Below, one piece after another: positions 34,087 through 45,000 of a DNA stretch of 64,000 nucleotides; within the stretch, counting starts at the first letter, position 1, and every line of letters starts with the position of its first letter. The translations under genes were made by a program, and so were the position numbers. Origin of the DNA: an uncultured Tissierellia bacterium (lineage in GTDB: Bacteria; Bacillota; Clostridia; Tissierellales; Peptoniphilaceae); the NCBI GenBank assembly GCA_947253765.1, contig CAMYAK010000007.1, positions 14,891-78,890 of the forward strand, read 5' to 3'. Below the pieces are notes generated by a model. It was not told where the DNA came from and did not search any database. It was given only the letters and a program-made list of their open reading frames with translations.

Positions 34087-35457
34087 TCAGAACTTCCTTT
34101 TTATAAAATGCCCGTCACCCTTCAGGGCATAAAATCCCCGGGAATCCAGGATAAGCTTACCTCTCGATATTACAGTGTCAACCTTGAAATTGGACTTGAA
34201 GCCCTCATAAGTCGTGTAGTCACATTTGGAATGCCTGTTTTCTTGGCTTATGGTGTAGTCTTTTTCTTCAATAATAGTTATATCTGCATCCTTGCCGACT
34301 TCCAGACTTCCTTTAATGTGGCCCATGCCGAAAATTTTTGCCGGATTTGTGCAGAGGAGGTCAACCAGTCTTTCCCATTTAATTGATCTTTTTACCCCCT
34401 GAGTTAAAATCACTTCCAGCCTTTCCTCTACTCCCGGAATTCCCCCGGGTGCAGTTAGGAAATTATCCTTGCATGGTAACTTATGCTCTTTATAGTAGAA
34501 AGGACAATGGTCTGTGGCTATAACGTCAACCACACCTCTTTCAATGCCGTCCCAAAGTGCTTCCACATCTTCCTTTTTCCTGAGGGGCGGAGCGCAGATA
34601 TATTTGCAGCCCTCGGCATTACCTCCCTCGAGGTACTTATCCTCAGTGAGGGTCAGGTATTGGGTGCAGGTCTCACAGTAAAGGTTCTCAACACCCCTCT
34701 CCCTTGCCTTCTCAATCTCCCTGAGACCCAGGCCGGATGATGTGTGGACAATGTAGAGTTTAGGACAGCCTGCAACCTGACTCAAATATGTCAGGCGGTT
34801 TATGGCTTCAGCCTCAGCTTCAGCCGGTCTGGTTTTAGCGTGGTATATGGGGTCCAGGTGTCCTGCAGCCTCAGCCTCGTCACGAAGCTCAGCTATCATG
34901 CCGTCGTTCTCGTTATGGACGCATACAACCGTTCCTGTCTCTTTGGCCCTTTCCAGGACTTTGAGCATGGAGGCGTCATCCAGCTTTCCCCCATAAGTGG
35001 TATAGATCTTTGTTGAGACTATGCCCTCGTCAAAAAGCTTTCCCATCTCTTCAATAACCTTCGGGCTCGCCTTTTGTATGGCCCCGTGGAAGGAATAATC
35101 AACCACGGCATAGCCGTCAGCCATCTTATGATATTTTTTAATCATATCTCCCACAAGTGAATCCTTGGGTCCGAATGCTATGTGGTCCACTATTGCAGTG
35201 GTACCGCCATGGGCTGCAGCTATGGTACCGGAATTAAAATCGTCTATGGCTATATATTTTCCAAGATCAAGGGCCATATGGGTATGGACATCGACCCCTC
35301 CGGGCATCACTGTCTTTCCCCTGGCGTCTATGACCCTGTCGGCATCATAGGCCAAATTTAGGCCTATGTCCCTTATCTTCTCACCTTCAATATATAAATC
35401 GCAATTCTTAATTCCCCGGTTTGTTACAAGCCGGCCATTTTTTATCAAGATTGACAT
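34087..35457 (-). CDS. cyclic amidohydrolase (dihydropyrimidinase/hydantoinase family)
   Basis: A 456-aa D-hydantoinase/dihydropyrimidinase. The zinc ligands are DVHTHMALD, the likely carboxylated Lys in STKIYTTYGG, and His in VVCVHNEND and YIVHTSSG, with the catalytic Asp in VIATDHCPF. In this locus it presumably opens a hydantoin-like or reduced purine ring product. Related genes accompany ssnA, ygeW, ygeY and ygfK in purine-degrading anaerobes. The assignment to a specific ring intermediate is inferred. Confidence 0.9.
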   Translation of the reverse strand: MSILIKNGRLVTNRGIKNCDLYIEGEKIRDIGLNLAYDADRVIDARGKTVMPGGVDVHTHMALDLGKYIAIDDFNSGTIAAAHGGTTAIVDHIAFGPKDSLVGDMIKKYHKMADGYAVVDYSFHGAIQKASPKVIEEMGKLFDEGIVSTKIYTTYGGKLDDASMLKVLERAKETGTVVCVHNENDGMIAELRDEAEAAGHLDPIYHAKTRPAEAEAEAINRLTYLSQVAGCPKLYIVHTSSGLGLREIEKARERGVENLYCETCTQYLTLTEDKYLEGGNAEGCKYICAPPLRKKEDVEALWDGIERGVVDVIATDHCPFYYKEHKLPCKDNFLTAPGGIPGVEERLEVILTQGVKRSIKWERLVDLLCTNPAKIFGMGHIKGSLEVGKDADITIIEEKDYTISQENRHSKCDYTTYEGFKSNFKVDTVISRGKLILDSRGFYALKGDGHFIKRKF

Positions 35458-35462
35458 TTTTT

Positions 35463-36011
35463 CTACTCTTTCCTTGAAGCTATCTCGATTTCTATTGCTT
35501 CCTCAACTGCTCTCAATATGTTCTCATAGCCTGTGCACCTGCACATATTGCCGGCCAGGAGCTTTCTAAGTTCCGGCCTTGAATACCTCTTGGCCCTGTG
35601 GACAATCTCTGTTGCCCTAATGATAAAGCCGGGTGTGCAGAAACCGCACTGGACTGCCGACTTTTCCAAAAATGCCTGTTGAATTAGAGAGATTGACCCG
35701 TCCGAGGTCTGGAGTCCCTCTGTTGTCCAGATGTCCTTGCCCTCAGCCCAAACGGCTAAATATAGGCAGGAATCAATCGTTTCTCCATTTATCAGAACCG
35801 AGCAGGCCCCGCATTCTCCTACTTCACAACCTTTTTTAACGGATGTGTAGCCCAGGTCGTTTCTGAGAAAGTCTGTTAGTGAGGCCCTCTTATCGACCAT
35901 CTTCTCAACATCTATTCCATTTACACTGCACTTTAAAAGCTTGTAGGTCGGTTTGTTATGAAGCTCAACTTTTTCCCTTACAGCGTAGGGTCCGTGTTCG
36001 CTGCTATGCAT
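35463..36011 (-). CDS. xanthine dehydrogenase-type iron-sulfur subunit
   Basis: A 182-aa small subunit with two 2Fe-2S clusters (GCEVGECGACS...C, and QCGFCTPGF with GNMCRCTGY). It passes electrons from the Mo subunit (36901-39195) to the FAD subunit (36004-36888). The N-terminal ~25 residues are an extension before the ferredoxin fold. It overlaps the FAD-subunit gene by 8 bases. In E. coli naming this would be xdhC. Confidence 0.92.
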   Translation of the reverse strand: MHSSEHGPYAVREKVELHNKPTYKLLKCSVNGIDVEKMVDKRASLTDFLRNDLGYTSVKKGCEVGECGACSVLINGETIDSCLYLAVWAEGKDIWTTEGLQTSDGSISLIQQAFLEKSAVQCGFCTPGFIIRATEIVHRAKRYSRPELRKLLAGNMCRCTGYENILRAVEEAIEIEIASRKE

Positions 36012-36888
36012 TTTTACCCCCTTTAAAATCCTCCAGGCAGGCGCGGAGATTTCTCACACAAATTTCATATAGGATCTGGGTTCTCAGCTCCTTGCTTGCC
36101 CTCCATGAATTTCTCGGTGACAGCTCTTCCAGTGCCTTCTTGGCAAAGGCCTTGATATTTTCTTCATTTAATACCTTGCCCTTGAAGGCCTCTTCCGCCT
36201 TGAACACCCTGACCGGTACTACTGAAGCAACGCCGTAGCAGGCCTTGATGCTCTCTATGACAAAGTCCTTATTAACCTTAACATTGACGGCACATGAACT
36301 TGTCGCTATATCCATGGCATTTCTCATGGCGTACTTGAAATAGTGGCCTTTAAAGCCCTTATAGTTCTCTTCTTTGATTTTAAATGATGTGACCATCTCG
36401 CCCGGTTCAAGATAAACCTTGCCCAAGCCCTTGTAGAACTCAGTAATAGGAACTTCTCTGGTTCCCTTGGCACTCTTTATTTCCACTATTGAGTCCAGGA
36501 CGAAAAAGCTCGGTGCCGAGTCGGCACTTGGGGCTGCGTTACAAACATTGCCACCCACCGTAGCTGCATTCCTTAGCTGGGGTCCACCCGCTGTAAGGAC
36601 GGCCTGGCCCAGAAAATCTATGTTTTCCTTAATAATCGGATGGTCGGCAAGGTGGGCGAAGGTCATTCCTGACCCGATTTTTATGGTCTTATCATCTTCC
36701 ATTGTCACTGTTTTCAGCTCATCGACCAGCTGGAGTGACAGGAGTTCATCGTCATCAAGGCTGCCCTCCCTGATCTTAACCAGGACATCAGTCCCTCCGG
36801 CTATGATTTTGAGATCGGGCTTTTCCTTTAAGATTTGCAAGGCCTCGTCTATGGTATAGGCTTCATAAACATTTTTTATATCAAACAT
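36004..36888 (-). CDS. xdhB: xanthine dehydrogenase-type FAD-binding subunit
   Basis: A 294-aa CO-dehydrogenase/XDH medium subunit. FAD-binding motifs are IIAGGTDVLVKIREG near residue 30 and TVGGNVCNAAPSADSAPSF near residue 110. It receives electrons from the iron-sulfur subunit and passes them to NAD or another acceptor such as YgfK. It is 12 bases after the Mo subunit gene and overlaps the next. Confidence 0.92.
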   Translation of the reverse strand: MFDIKNVYEAYTIDEALQILKEKPDLKIIAGGTDVLVKIREGSLDDDELLSLQLVDELKTVTMEDDKTIKIGSGMTFAHLADHPIIKENIDFLGQAVLTAGGPQLRNAATVGGNVCNAAPSADSAPSFFVLDSIVEIKSAKGTREVPITEFYKGLGKVYLEPGEMVTSFKIKEENYKGFKGHYFKYAMRNAMDIATSSCAVNVKVNKDFVIESIKACYGVASVVPVRVFKAEEAFKGKVLNEENIKAFAKKALEELSPRNSWRASKELRTQILYEICVRNLRACLEDFKGGKNA

Positions 36889-36900
36889 ATCTAATCCTTT

Positions 36901-39195
36901 CTAAAGGTCATTATCTATAAGCCCTGCTTCTTTAAAGAGCGGAAATAGTACGTGTGGGGTCATAGGTGCCTTATCGGCCTGAATGCCTGTTGCCTGTAAA
37001 ATCGCATTTCTTATGGCCGGTGCGGGTGAGCATGTCGGAGGCTCACCTAGTGACTTGGTGTTGAAAGGACTTGTGGGCTCGGGATTCTGAATAAAGTAAA
37101 CTTCGAATTCCGGCGTATCTGCTACTGTTCCAAGCTTATAGTCCAAAAGATTGTCGTTCAGTATCCTGCCCTTATCATTGAATTTAAGCTCCTCCGAGAG
37201 GGCAAATCCCAAGGCCATGCTCATTCCGCCGTGGACCTGGGCTTCAGCCAGGGCCGGGTTTATGAGCTTACCGCAATCATGGACGTTTACAAGTTTTATG
37301 ACCTTGACCTTGCCAAGGTTTATATCTACCTCAACTTCAGCGAAGCTGCACCCGAAGGAATAGGCGTTCGACCTTACAGTGTGGGTCTCTTCGGCTGTAA
37401 TATGGAGGTTTGGATCCTTTAATGTATACATTGTTTTTGTTGCCAATTCTCCCATTGACATCAGAATCTTGCCGTCCGGAACTCTGACAATGTTGCTCTC
37501 AATTATGTCAAGATTATTGGTGGTGATTCCGGTTTCCAGGTAGGCCCTCTCCAGGATCTTTTTCTTGAGTTCCTTACCTGTTTTGGTAATCGAGAAGCTT
37601 GCCATGTATGTCTGCCTTGAAGCGAAGGCTCCAAGGCCGAATGGGGTAACATCGGTATCCTGGCTGCTTATGACGTGGACGTCTTCAAGCTTAAGACCGA
37701 CTGTATCGGCAGCCATCTGGGTGTAAGCGGTATCGGCACCCTGGCCAATCTCCGTTTCAGGCAGCTGGACCTGGATAGATCCGTCCTGGTTGACAACCAT
37801 CCTGCATGCGGAAAATTCAAGTGAAATCGGGAAGACCCCGGTGTTATACCAGAAAACTGCACAACCGATTCCACGCCTTATGCTTCCGGTCTGGTTTTTA
37901 TACAATTCTTTCTTCTTATAATAGTCAATGGCCTCAGCGCCCTTGTCCAGGCACTGTCTGAAAGAATCTGCATAGTTTTGATTCTTTGAGAAGGGATCCA
38001 AATATCCCTTGGGCATGACATTCCTATATCTGAGCTCAAGCGGATCAATTCCCAAGGCCTTGGCAATATCGTCCTGGTGAGACTCGGTTGCGAACATTGA
38101 CTGGGGTATACCGTAGCCTCTCATAGCCCCGGCTGTCGGCAAGTTTGTATAAACTGAATAGGCATCTCCCTTGACATTATCACATGGATAAAGCTGGTGG
38201 AGGCAGCCCAGTGCCTTTCCTGCTATTGAGTGGCCGTGTGATGCATAGCCCCCGTTATTTGAATAAACCTTCATCTCTCTGGCTACATAATCGCCGTTCT
38301 TCCTGCAATATGTGGCCATGTATATTTTCATGGAGTGTCTGGTCCTGGTGGACACAAAGGTCTCTTCCCTTGACGGCAGAAGTTTTACGGGATGGCCGTG
38401 AACCTGAGTAGTTAAGAAAGCACATAAGGGTTCATACAAGGCATCCTGCTTGTTTCCGAATCCACCGCCAATGTAGGGCTTGATTATCCTGACCTTACCC
38501 CATGGAATACCAAGGGCCTGGCCCACACACCTTCTGACTATATGGGGTATCTGTGTTGAAGCAACAACAACAATCTTCCCCGCCTCTTCATAAGCATATA
38601 CATCAGGGTTTTCCAGGTGGGAATGCTGGACTATCGGAGTTTCATACCAGCCCTCAACCTTGATCAGGCCCTCTTCCTTGATGGCCTCTTCAAAATTCCC
38701 CTTGTTATTGGTTGTATGTTTAATGATATTATCCGGAAATTCCTCATGGATGGGGTGGACAACATCCTTCATGGAATCGAAGACTTCGGTCTTAACCTCG
38801 TATTCCTCATATTCCACCTTGATCTTCTTTGCAGCCCTCTTGGCCGCAACCTCATCCCTTGCGATGATAACCGCAATGTCATCTCCGTAATACCTTACAT
38901 GCTCATTTAAAAGCCTCCTGTCCGCTATGTCCTGGTGGCTTTCTTCCGTAGACCAGGGATGGCCTGCAGTTGGAAAACTATGTTTGGGCACATCGAAACA
39001 GGTGATAATCTTGACAACGTCAGGCACTTTTAAGGCTTCCTCTAAATCAAAGCTCAGAACCCTGCCGTGACCAATTGTCGAGTGTATTATCTTTGCATAA
39101 TATGCATTTTGGGGTATCAGGTCTTCTGTGAATTTTGCTCTGCCGGTAACCTTATCAAAGGCATCGACCCTTTGCACACTTTTGCCTACATACAT
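36901..39195 (-). CDS. xdhA: xanthine dehydrogenase-type molybdenum-binding subunit
   Basis: A 764-aa large subunit: the N-terminal hammerhead domain (about 1-110), then molybdopterin-binding motifs IGGGFGNKQDALYEP, GAMRGYGIPQS, QGADTAYTQ, and the active-site loop KSLGEPP with the catalytic Glu. With its FAD and FeS partners it forms a three-subunit purine hydroxylase, a second enzyme beside the fused one at 31428. The active Cys coordinating Mo is not expected in this group, consistent with a terminal S or Se ligand. Confidence 0.92.
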   Translation of the reverse strand: MYVGKSVQRVDAFDKVTGRAKFTEDLIPQNAYYAKIIHSTIGHGRVLSFDLEEALKVPDVVKIITCFDVPKHSFPTAGHPWSTEESHQDIADRRLLNEHVRYYGDDIAVIIARDEVAAKRAAKKIKVEYEEYEVKTEVFDSMKDVVHPIHEEFPDNIIKHTTNNKGNFEEAIKEEGLIKVEGWYETPIVQHSHLENPDVYAYEEAGKIVVVASTQIPHIVRRCVGQALGIPWGKVRIIKPYIGGGFGNKQDALYEPLCAFLTTQVHGHPVKLLPSREETFVSTRTRHSMKIYMATYCRKNGDYVAREMKVYSNNGGYASHGHSIAGKALGCLHQLYPCDNVKGDAYSVYTNLPTAGAMRGYGIPQSMFATESHQDDIAKALGIDPLELRYRNVMPKGYLDPFSKNQNYADSFRQCLDKGAEAIDYYKKKELYKNQTGSIRRGIGCAVFWYNTGVFPISLEFSACRMVVNQDGSIQVQLPETEIGQGADTAYTQMAADTVGLKLEDVHVISSQDTDVTPFGLGAFASRQTYMASFSITKTGKELKKKILERAYLETGITTNNLDIIESNIVRVPDGKILMSMGELATKTMYTLKDPNLHITAEETHTVRSNAYSFGCSFAEVEVDINLGKVKVIKLVNVHDCGKLINPALAEAQVHGGMSMALGFALSEELKFNDKGRILNDNLLDYKLGTVADTPEFEVYFIQNPEPTSPFNTKSLGEPPTCSPAPAIRNAILQATGIQADKAPMTPHVLFPLFKEAGLIDNDL

Positions 39196-39296
39196 CAGAA
39201 AATCTCCTTCCTATTTTCGATTTCCTAATTTATTTATTCCCGGTCAGCTTATCCGACCGGCTTACTTCCTTATTAATAAGGTATCAATTTACTGAC

Positions 39297-40673
39297 TTAC
39301 TTGTCCATATGGACCCTCTCTGCCGCCTCTTCTTCCAAAGTCTTATTCGGTATGATCAGGTTTAGGAAAAATACTATAACCGTCGCAAGTACTACCGGTG
39401 AAGAGGTGAACACCATTTTGAACCAGTCCGGGAAAGCCGCAATAGCTGCCGGGTTGAGTTCCGTTATACCCATGCCCAAGGCTATGGCCAATCCCGTGAT
39501 AGTAACATTTCTCGATGACATCTCGTCCGAAGTTATGAGCTTCATCCCGCTCATAGTTATCTGGGCAAAAACTGTAACAGTTGCACCCCCTATTACCGAC
39601 TGGGGAACTGAAAGCATAACTGCGCCAAACTTGGGCATAAAGCCCGCTATCAATATCATAATTGCCGTTATATTCATAACGTGTCTGGATATAACCTTTG
39701 TAAGGCTGACAATGCCTACATTCTGAGAATATGAAGCTGTCGGCAGACCCCCGATAAATGACGAGGCCATGTTTACCAAGCCATAAGCTTTAATACCGCC
39801 TTCAAGCTCTTCCCCTGTAGGCTGCCTATCCATTCCGCCGGCTGTAGTTGAGGAGAAGTCTCCCACCGCCTGTATGGAATTTACCGCGAACATCACAGCC
39901 ATGGTCAAGCAGGCATCCCAATGAAATTCAATCTTAAATGGCATGATTTTTGGAACTATCAGCCAGTTTGAATTGATAATGTCCGTAAAGTCCACAATGT
40001 TAAAGCAAAGTGAAACTATATAACCAACAGCAATCCCTATAAGTATGGCTGAGAGTTTCACAATTCCCTTGCCGAACATATTGCAGAAAATCACAACTGC
40101 CAAGGTTACAAGTGAGACAATCCAAAAGACCGGGGCCCCCTGGTCAGGATGGCTGTTTCCCCCGGCCATGTAGTTCAAGGCCACTGAATATAGGGACAGA
40201 CCTATGGTCAAGACCACGGTTCCGCTTACCATGGGCGGAAAATATTTATACAGTCTTTTTATGTTCATGCCCACTATGAAGGCTACAAGACCTCCGACTA
40301 TCTGGGCTCCAAACACAGCTCCAATCCCATATTTCACAGCAACCGAAACTATAACCGGGATATAGGCGAAAGAAATCCCCATGACCATGGGGAGCCTGGA
40401 ACCCAGGCCCAGCTTTACTATGGGGTAAAGCTGGAGGAAGGTGGCCAGGGCGGCCACAAACATACTTGCCTGGATCAGGTATATTGATTCTGCATGGGTC
40501 AGGGCGTAGGGAGTCCCGGCCAGGGTGTTTGTCAATACTATTGCCGGCAGGGTATTTCCCACTATCATAGCCAAAAGGTGCTGGAGGGCTATCGGAAAGG
40601 CTTTTTTAAATTCCGGCTTCCCATTGAAGTCGAAAAGGCTCCTGTTTACGGTCTCTTTAGATTTGTTTTGCAT
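39297..40673 (-). CDS. NCS2-family purine (xanthine/urate-type) permease
   Basis: A 458-aa nucleobase:cation symporter-2 protein with about 14 hydrophobic segments, the conserved QNVG motif (SYSQNVGIVSLTKV), and AGFMPKFGAVMLSVPQSVIGG. It sits between ssnA and the xdh genes, so it likely imports the purine degraded by the locus. It differs from the permeases at 57883 and 59607. Confidence 0.9.
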   Translation of the reverse strand: MQNKSKETVNRSLFDFNGKPEFKKAFPIALQHLLAMIVGNTLPAIVLTNTLAGTPYALTHAESIYLIQASMFVAALATFLQLYPIVKLGLGSRLPMVMGISFAYIPVIVSVAVKYGIGAVFGAQIVGGLVAFIVGMNIKRLYKYFPPMVSGTVVLTIGLSLYSVALNYMAGGNSHPDQGAPVFWIVSLVTLAVVIFCNMFGKGIVKLSAILIGIAVGYIVSLCFNIVDFTDIINSNWLIVPKIMPFKIEFHWDACLTMAVMFAVNSIQAVGDFSSTTAGGMDRQPTGEELEGGIKAYGLVNMASSFIGGLPTASYSQNVGIVSLTKVISRHVMNITAIMILIAGFMPKFGAVMLSVPQSVIGGATVTVFAQITMSGMKLITSDEMSSRNVTITGLAIALGMGITELNPAAIAAFPDWFKMVFTSSPVVLATVIVFFLNLIIPNKTLEEEAAERVHMDK

Positions 40674-40695
40674 TTTTACTCCTAAATTTTTAGGA

Positions 40696-42015
40696 CTAGA
40701 GGTTTGGCCAGATTTGGGCTGCTCTCTGCCTTGAGTCTGCGTGGATCTTAGCCCTGTCTACAGTTACTATCTCCCTGTCTTTCATTACAAATTTACCATT
40801 AATGATGGTGTCATTTACCAATCTTCCGGTCAATCCGAACAGGACGTGGCCTGCCCAGTTATTGGCTCTGAGCGGTGTGTAGGGATCATAATCGAATGTG
40901 ATTATATCCGCATAGGCCCCCTTCTGAATCCTTCCGACCGGCTTTTCCAGGTACCTGTCCATGATCTTGGGGTTATTCTTGAACTGCATTTCGATGGTTT
41001 CTCCGAAGCCCTTTGTTGGGTCGCAGGCATTGTGTGAAAGCAGGATGTTTGATACCTTCATGGACTCAAACATATCATTTGTATAAGCATCTGTTCCCAT
41101 TCCTACCAGTATGCCCTTTTCCAACATCCTTAGGATTGGAGGACATCCGACGGCATTATTCATGTTGGATTCGGGATTGAATACGGCCATAGCATTGTGG
41201 TGCTTGATAATATCCATTTCCCTCTCATTTACATGAACATTGTGGACAGACAGGGTGTGCTCAGAGAAAATGTCATAGCCTTCAAGTCTTTCGACCACGC
41301 GCTTGCCGCTCATCTTCAAAGTTTCCCACTGGTCCTCAATACCCTCGGCAATGTGGACATGATAGCCGTCATATAGGCCGGCCATCTCATTTTTAGCCTT
41401 TTCAAGGGTCCTGTCGCTCAAGGTGAATGAAGCGTGGAGTCCGAATAGGCCGTGGAGCATATCATCTTCCTTCTTTGCCTGCTTGATCCACTCTATATTT
41501 TCTTTTATACCCTGATCACTTTTTTCTATTCCGTCACGGTCGCTGACCTCATAGCAAAGGCTGGCCCTCATTCCGACTTCTTTGGCCGCTTCAGCCAATG
41601 TGAAGAGTGACCCTTCTATTGAGTTTGGACCCGCATGGTGGTCAATTATGGTTGTTACACCGTTTGATATTGACTCCATGTATGTGGCAAGGCCGTTGAG
41701 CTTTACGTCTTTCAATGTAAGCTGCTTATCCAAGGCCCACCACTGATTTTTCAGGACATTGAAGAAGTTGTCTGTCGGCTTTGATACCGCCATCCCCCTT
41801 GCATATGTTGAATATATGTGGGAATGAGCGCATATGAAGCCCGGCATAACAAGCTTGTCGCTCTTATCAACCACTTCTTCATTGGGATACTTGCTTATAA
41901 TCTCCTCCCTATTGCCAACATCCTCGATGATGTTGTCTTTAATATAGATAGCTCCGTCTTCATAGAAGCTGTTTGAGGAGTCGTTGCATATTATAGCTTT
42001 TGCTGTAATTATCAT
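40696..42015 (-). CDS. ssnA: putative aminohydrolase SsnA
   Basis: A 439-aa amidohydrolase-superfamily protein of the SsnA group. Metal ligands are GFICAHSHIYS, then HVHIAEG and GMGTDAYTND. It is related to guanine and cytosine deaminases and to chlorohydrolase-like enzymes. SsnA is a constant member of the ygeW-ygeY-ygfK-xdh gene set; its substrate is not firmly known and may be a purine breakdown product. It is ten bases downstream of ygfK. Confidence 0.9.
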   Translation of the reverse strand: MIITAKAIICNDSSNSFYEDGAIYIKDNIIEDVGNREEIISKYPNEEVVDKSDKLVMPGFICAHSHIYSTYARGMAVSKPTDNFFNVLKNQWWALDKQLTLKDVKLNGLATYMESISNGVTTIIDHHAGPNSIEGSLFTLAEAAKEVGMRASLCYEVSDRDGIEKSDQGIKENIEWIKQAKKEDDMLHGLFGLHASFTLSDRTLEKAKNEMAGLYDGYHVHIAEGIEDQWETLKMSGKRVVERLEGYDIFSEHTLSVHNVHVNEREMDIIKHHNAMAVFNPESNMNNAVGCPPILRMLEKGILVGMGTDAYTNDMFESMKVSNILLSHNACDPTKGFGETIEMQFKNNPKIMDRYLEKPVGRIQKGAYADIITFDYDPYTPLRANNWAGHVLFGLTGRLVNDTIINGKFVMKDREIVTVDRAKIHADSRQRAAQIWPNL

Positions 42016-42024
42016 AGTATCTCC

Positions 42025-45000
42025 TTATTTATTAAGTACCGCTGTCGGCTCCAGGTAGTAGCTGTAGTTCTTTTCAAGGCTTTCAATAAATCTTACAAAT
42101 GTCTCGGAAAGGTCTTTTTCAATATCATTTGTTTCTATAATATTGCCATTTTCAATTCTTGCCTTGTAGTGACCCTCTCCAAGCTTGAGGATACCGACAT
42201 TCGTTGAGTCGATGAAATCTTCCTCTGTCCAGAATACCGTGAACTTGTCCTTGTAGGGCAGTCCTGCATGGGGGCAGAAAACTCCGCAGTTTCCGCACTC
42301 GTTGCACATTCCGTCTATATGGACTATCTGGTGGAGGTTGTCATAACCGGCAACTTCTATGGCTGCATTGGCCCTGTTGGGGCAGACCTCGGTGCAGACT
42401 TCACAAATCTGATCGCACTTGAGGCATCTTTCTCCCTCGGATTTTCCGGCCTTAATCTCTTCAAGGAAGCCCCTCTTCAAATAGATTTTCTCGGCATCTT
42501 CATGAACATTGAATTTCTTGAAGTCATTGCCAAGACCCTCTTTTTTGAGGATGTCCAGGGCGACCTTCTTGGCATCTCCCATGGCCTTGACTATGGTTGA
42601 TGCTCCTGTCTTGCAGTCTCCTATAATATATACGTTCTTTATATTTGATTCGTTTGTTTCGAGGAGCTTGGGTTTCTTGCGGTCATCAAGGTTGATTCCG
42701 TTCTTTTCAAAGCTTGTGGTATCAACTCTTGCTCCGGTAGCCCCGATAACAGCGTCAAATTCCATTTCAAGGAATTCTCCGGTCCCCTCTATGGACTTTC
42801 TTCCGCTGGCATCGAAGGCACCAAGCTTCATCTTTTCACATTTGAGTATCTTTCCGTCATATGAGATCGGTGCTAAGAGCTCATAGATCTTGTGACCCTC
42901 CGCCTTTACATCATTGACTTCTCCCTGAGTTGCCGGCATATAGGCTTCGGTCCTTCTATAGACGAGTGAAGCCTCTTCAACGCCCGCCTGTCTTGCAGCT
43001 GTTCTTGTGCAGTCCATTGCAACGTCTCCGGCTCCGACTATGGCAACCTTCTTGCCAAGTTTTGCTCCGCCTTCCATCCTGCATTTCCACAGGAAATCAA
43101 GAGCGTCTATCACGTGTTCACTGCCCTCTTTAACAGGTGACCAGCCCTCTTTCCAAGCCCCGGTTGCAACTATGACGTAATCAAATTCTTTTTTCAGGTC
43201 TTCATAGGATTCGGTAACTTCATGGTTGAAGACAAACTCGACTCCCTGCTTGACCGCTATCTGATAATCCCTTTCAATCTCCTCATCTGAAATTCTGAAA
43301 TCGGGAATTACATGGCTTACAATTCCATAGGGCTTGCCAAGTTTCTCAAACACTTTTACCTGAACGCCGTTCCTCCTCAAGTAAGAAGCGACGGCAATTC
43401 CGGCCGGACCTGCACCGATTACGCAGACCTTGGAGTCCGACTTGATCGGGGTCTTTTCAATTTTCCCGAGATAAGCTTCCTGGGCCTCGTTTGCAGCTAT
43501 GAGCTTGATTTCTCTTATCTGCAGGGTCTTTTCATAATCAACCCTTGTACAATGGTCCTGGCAATAGTGGGCACAGAGCTCTCCCAATATAGTCGGTGAT
43601 GTGTTGTCGTTGGCAATTACTTCGAACGCCTTATCATATTCCCCGTCCGCTACGAGCTTGAGGTATTCAGGAACCTGCTGGCCTATGGGGCAACCGCCCT
43701 GTTTGCAGGGTGCCTTAAAGCAGTCGGTAAGGGGCAGGGCCGAATCGGTTTTTCTTGATTGGACCTTTTCTCTGTAAAGCTTGTTGTTTTTCCAATCGCC
43801 TATGATCTTGTCTCTCAAGGCAATAACCTTGTCTACGTCTATTCCCTTGAACTCACGGTCCAGTAGGCTCTCGCTCTCCTCGGCAAGCTGCTTGAACCTG
43901 GCATATCCTCCCGGTTTAAGTATAGTTGTGGCAACAGTTACAGGTTGGCCTATAACATCGAAAATCTCTTTTATATTAATTGCGTCGGCACCGCCTGAAT
44001 ATGAGATCGGGAGCTTGCCGCCAAATTTCTTTGAAAGCATGGCCGCCATAGAAATTGTTAATGGAAGGAGTGACCTGCCTGACATGTACATTTCCTGTGA
44101 AGGCAATTCATTTCTCTCGACATCAACAGGGAAGGTGTTGGTCAGCTTAACACCGAAGGCCAGGCCTTCTTTTTCAGCAATTTTCATGAGCTTGTCAATC
44201 ATAACCACAGCATCCTCGTACTGGAGGTCGTTGTTGAAGTGGTGGTCGGTGAAGGCTATGTAGTCATAACCCATATCATCCAAGGTCTTTCTTGCATATT
44301 CATAGCCCAGCATGGTCGGGTTGCACTTGATGAAGGTGTTTACTTTCTTGACCGTCAACAAGTATTGAGCTATTGCCTCGATTTCATGGGCCGGGCAACC
44401 GTGGAGGGTTGACAGGGTTATTGAGCTGCACACTTTAGGGCTGATTTTTTCAAGGTCTTCCTTGCCGAACTTCCTAAGAATGTCGGTGTTCTGTAAAAAT
44501 TCCACGCATTCTTTGTAGATCTTGGAATTGGAAGCGTCCTTCAAGCCTTCGATATAGTTGTCAATTTTCTCAGATTGGATTCCCTTGAGGTCGTATCCGA
44601 CAGACATGTTATAAGCAAAGTCTTTTGAATCTGCCAGGTCAAATTCCTTGGCCAATACTTGAATGGCGAAGTAGCCCTTAATATACTCGTCATAAGCCTG
44701 TTGGACTGTGAGCTCTGTTGACCACTCACAGTTGTAGCATTCATCCTGGGCCAAGATACAGGGTCTTCCTATGGCTTTCTGGATGTCCTCGCCGTCAAGG
44801 ATCTGGACGGTTTTCAATTCTATAAATCTGGCTCCCGTAAGGTAGGATGTGATTATATTTTGAGCCAACTGGCTGTGGGGTCCCGCTGCAGGTCCTACGG
44901 CTGATGAAATTTCATCGCCGAATACAGTCTTGAGCTTTTTACCTGACTCATTATGGTAAAAGTCTTCCTTTTTTACACCGAAAACTCTGCCGCGGCTCTC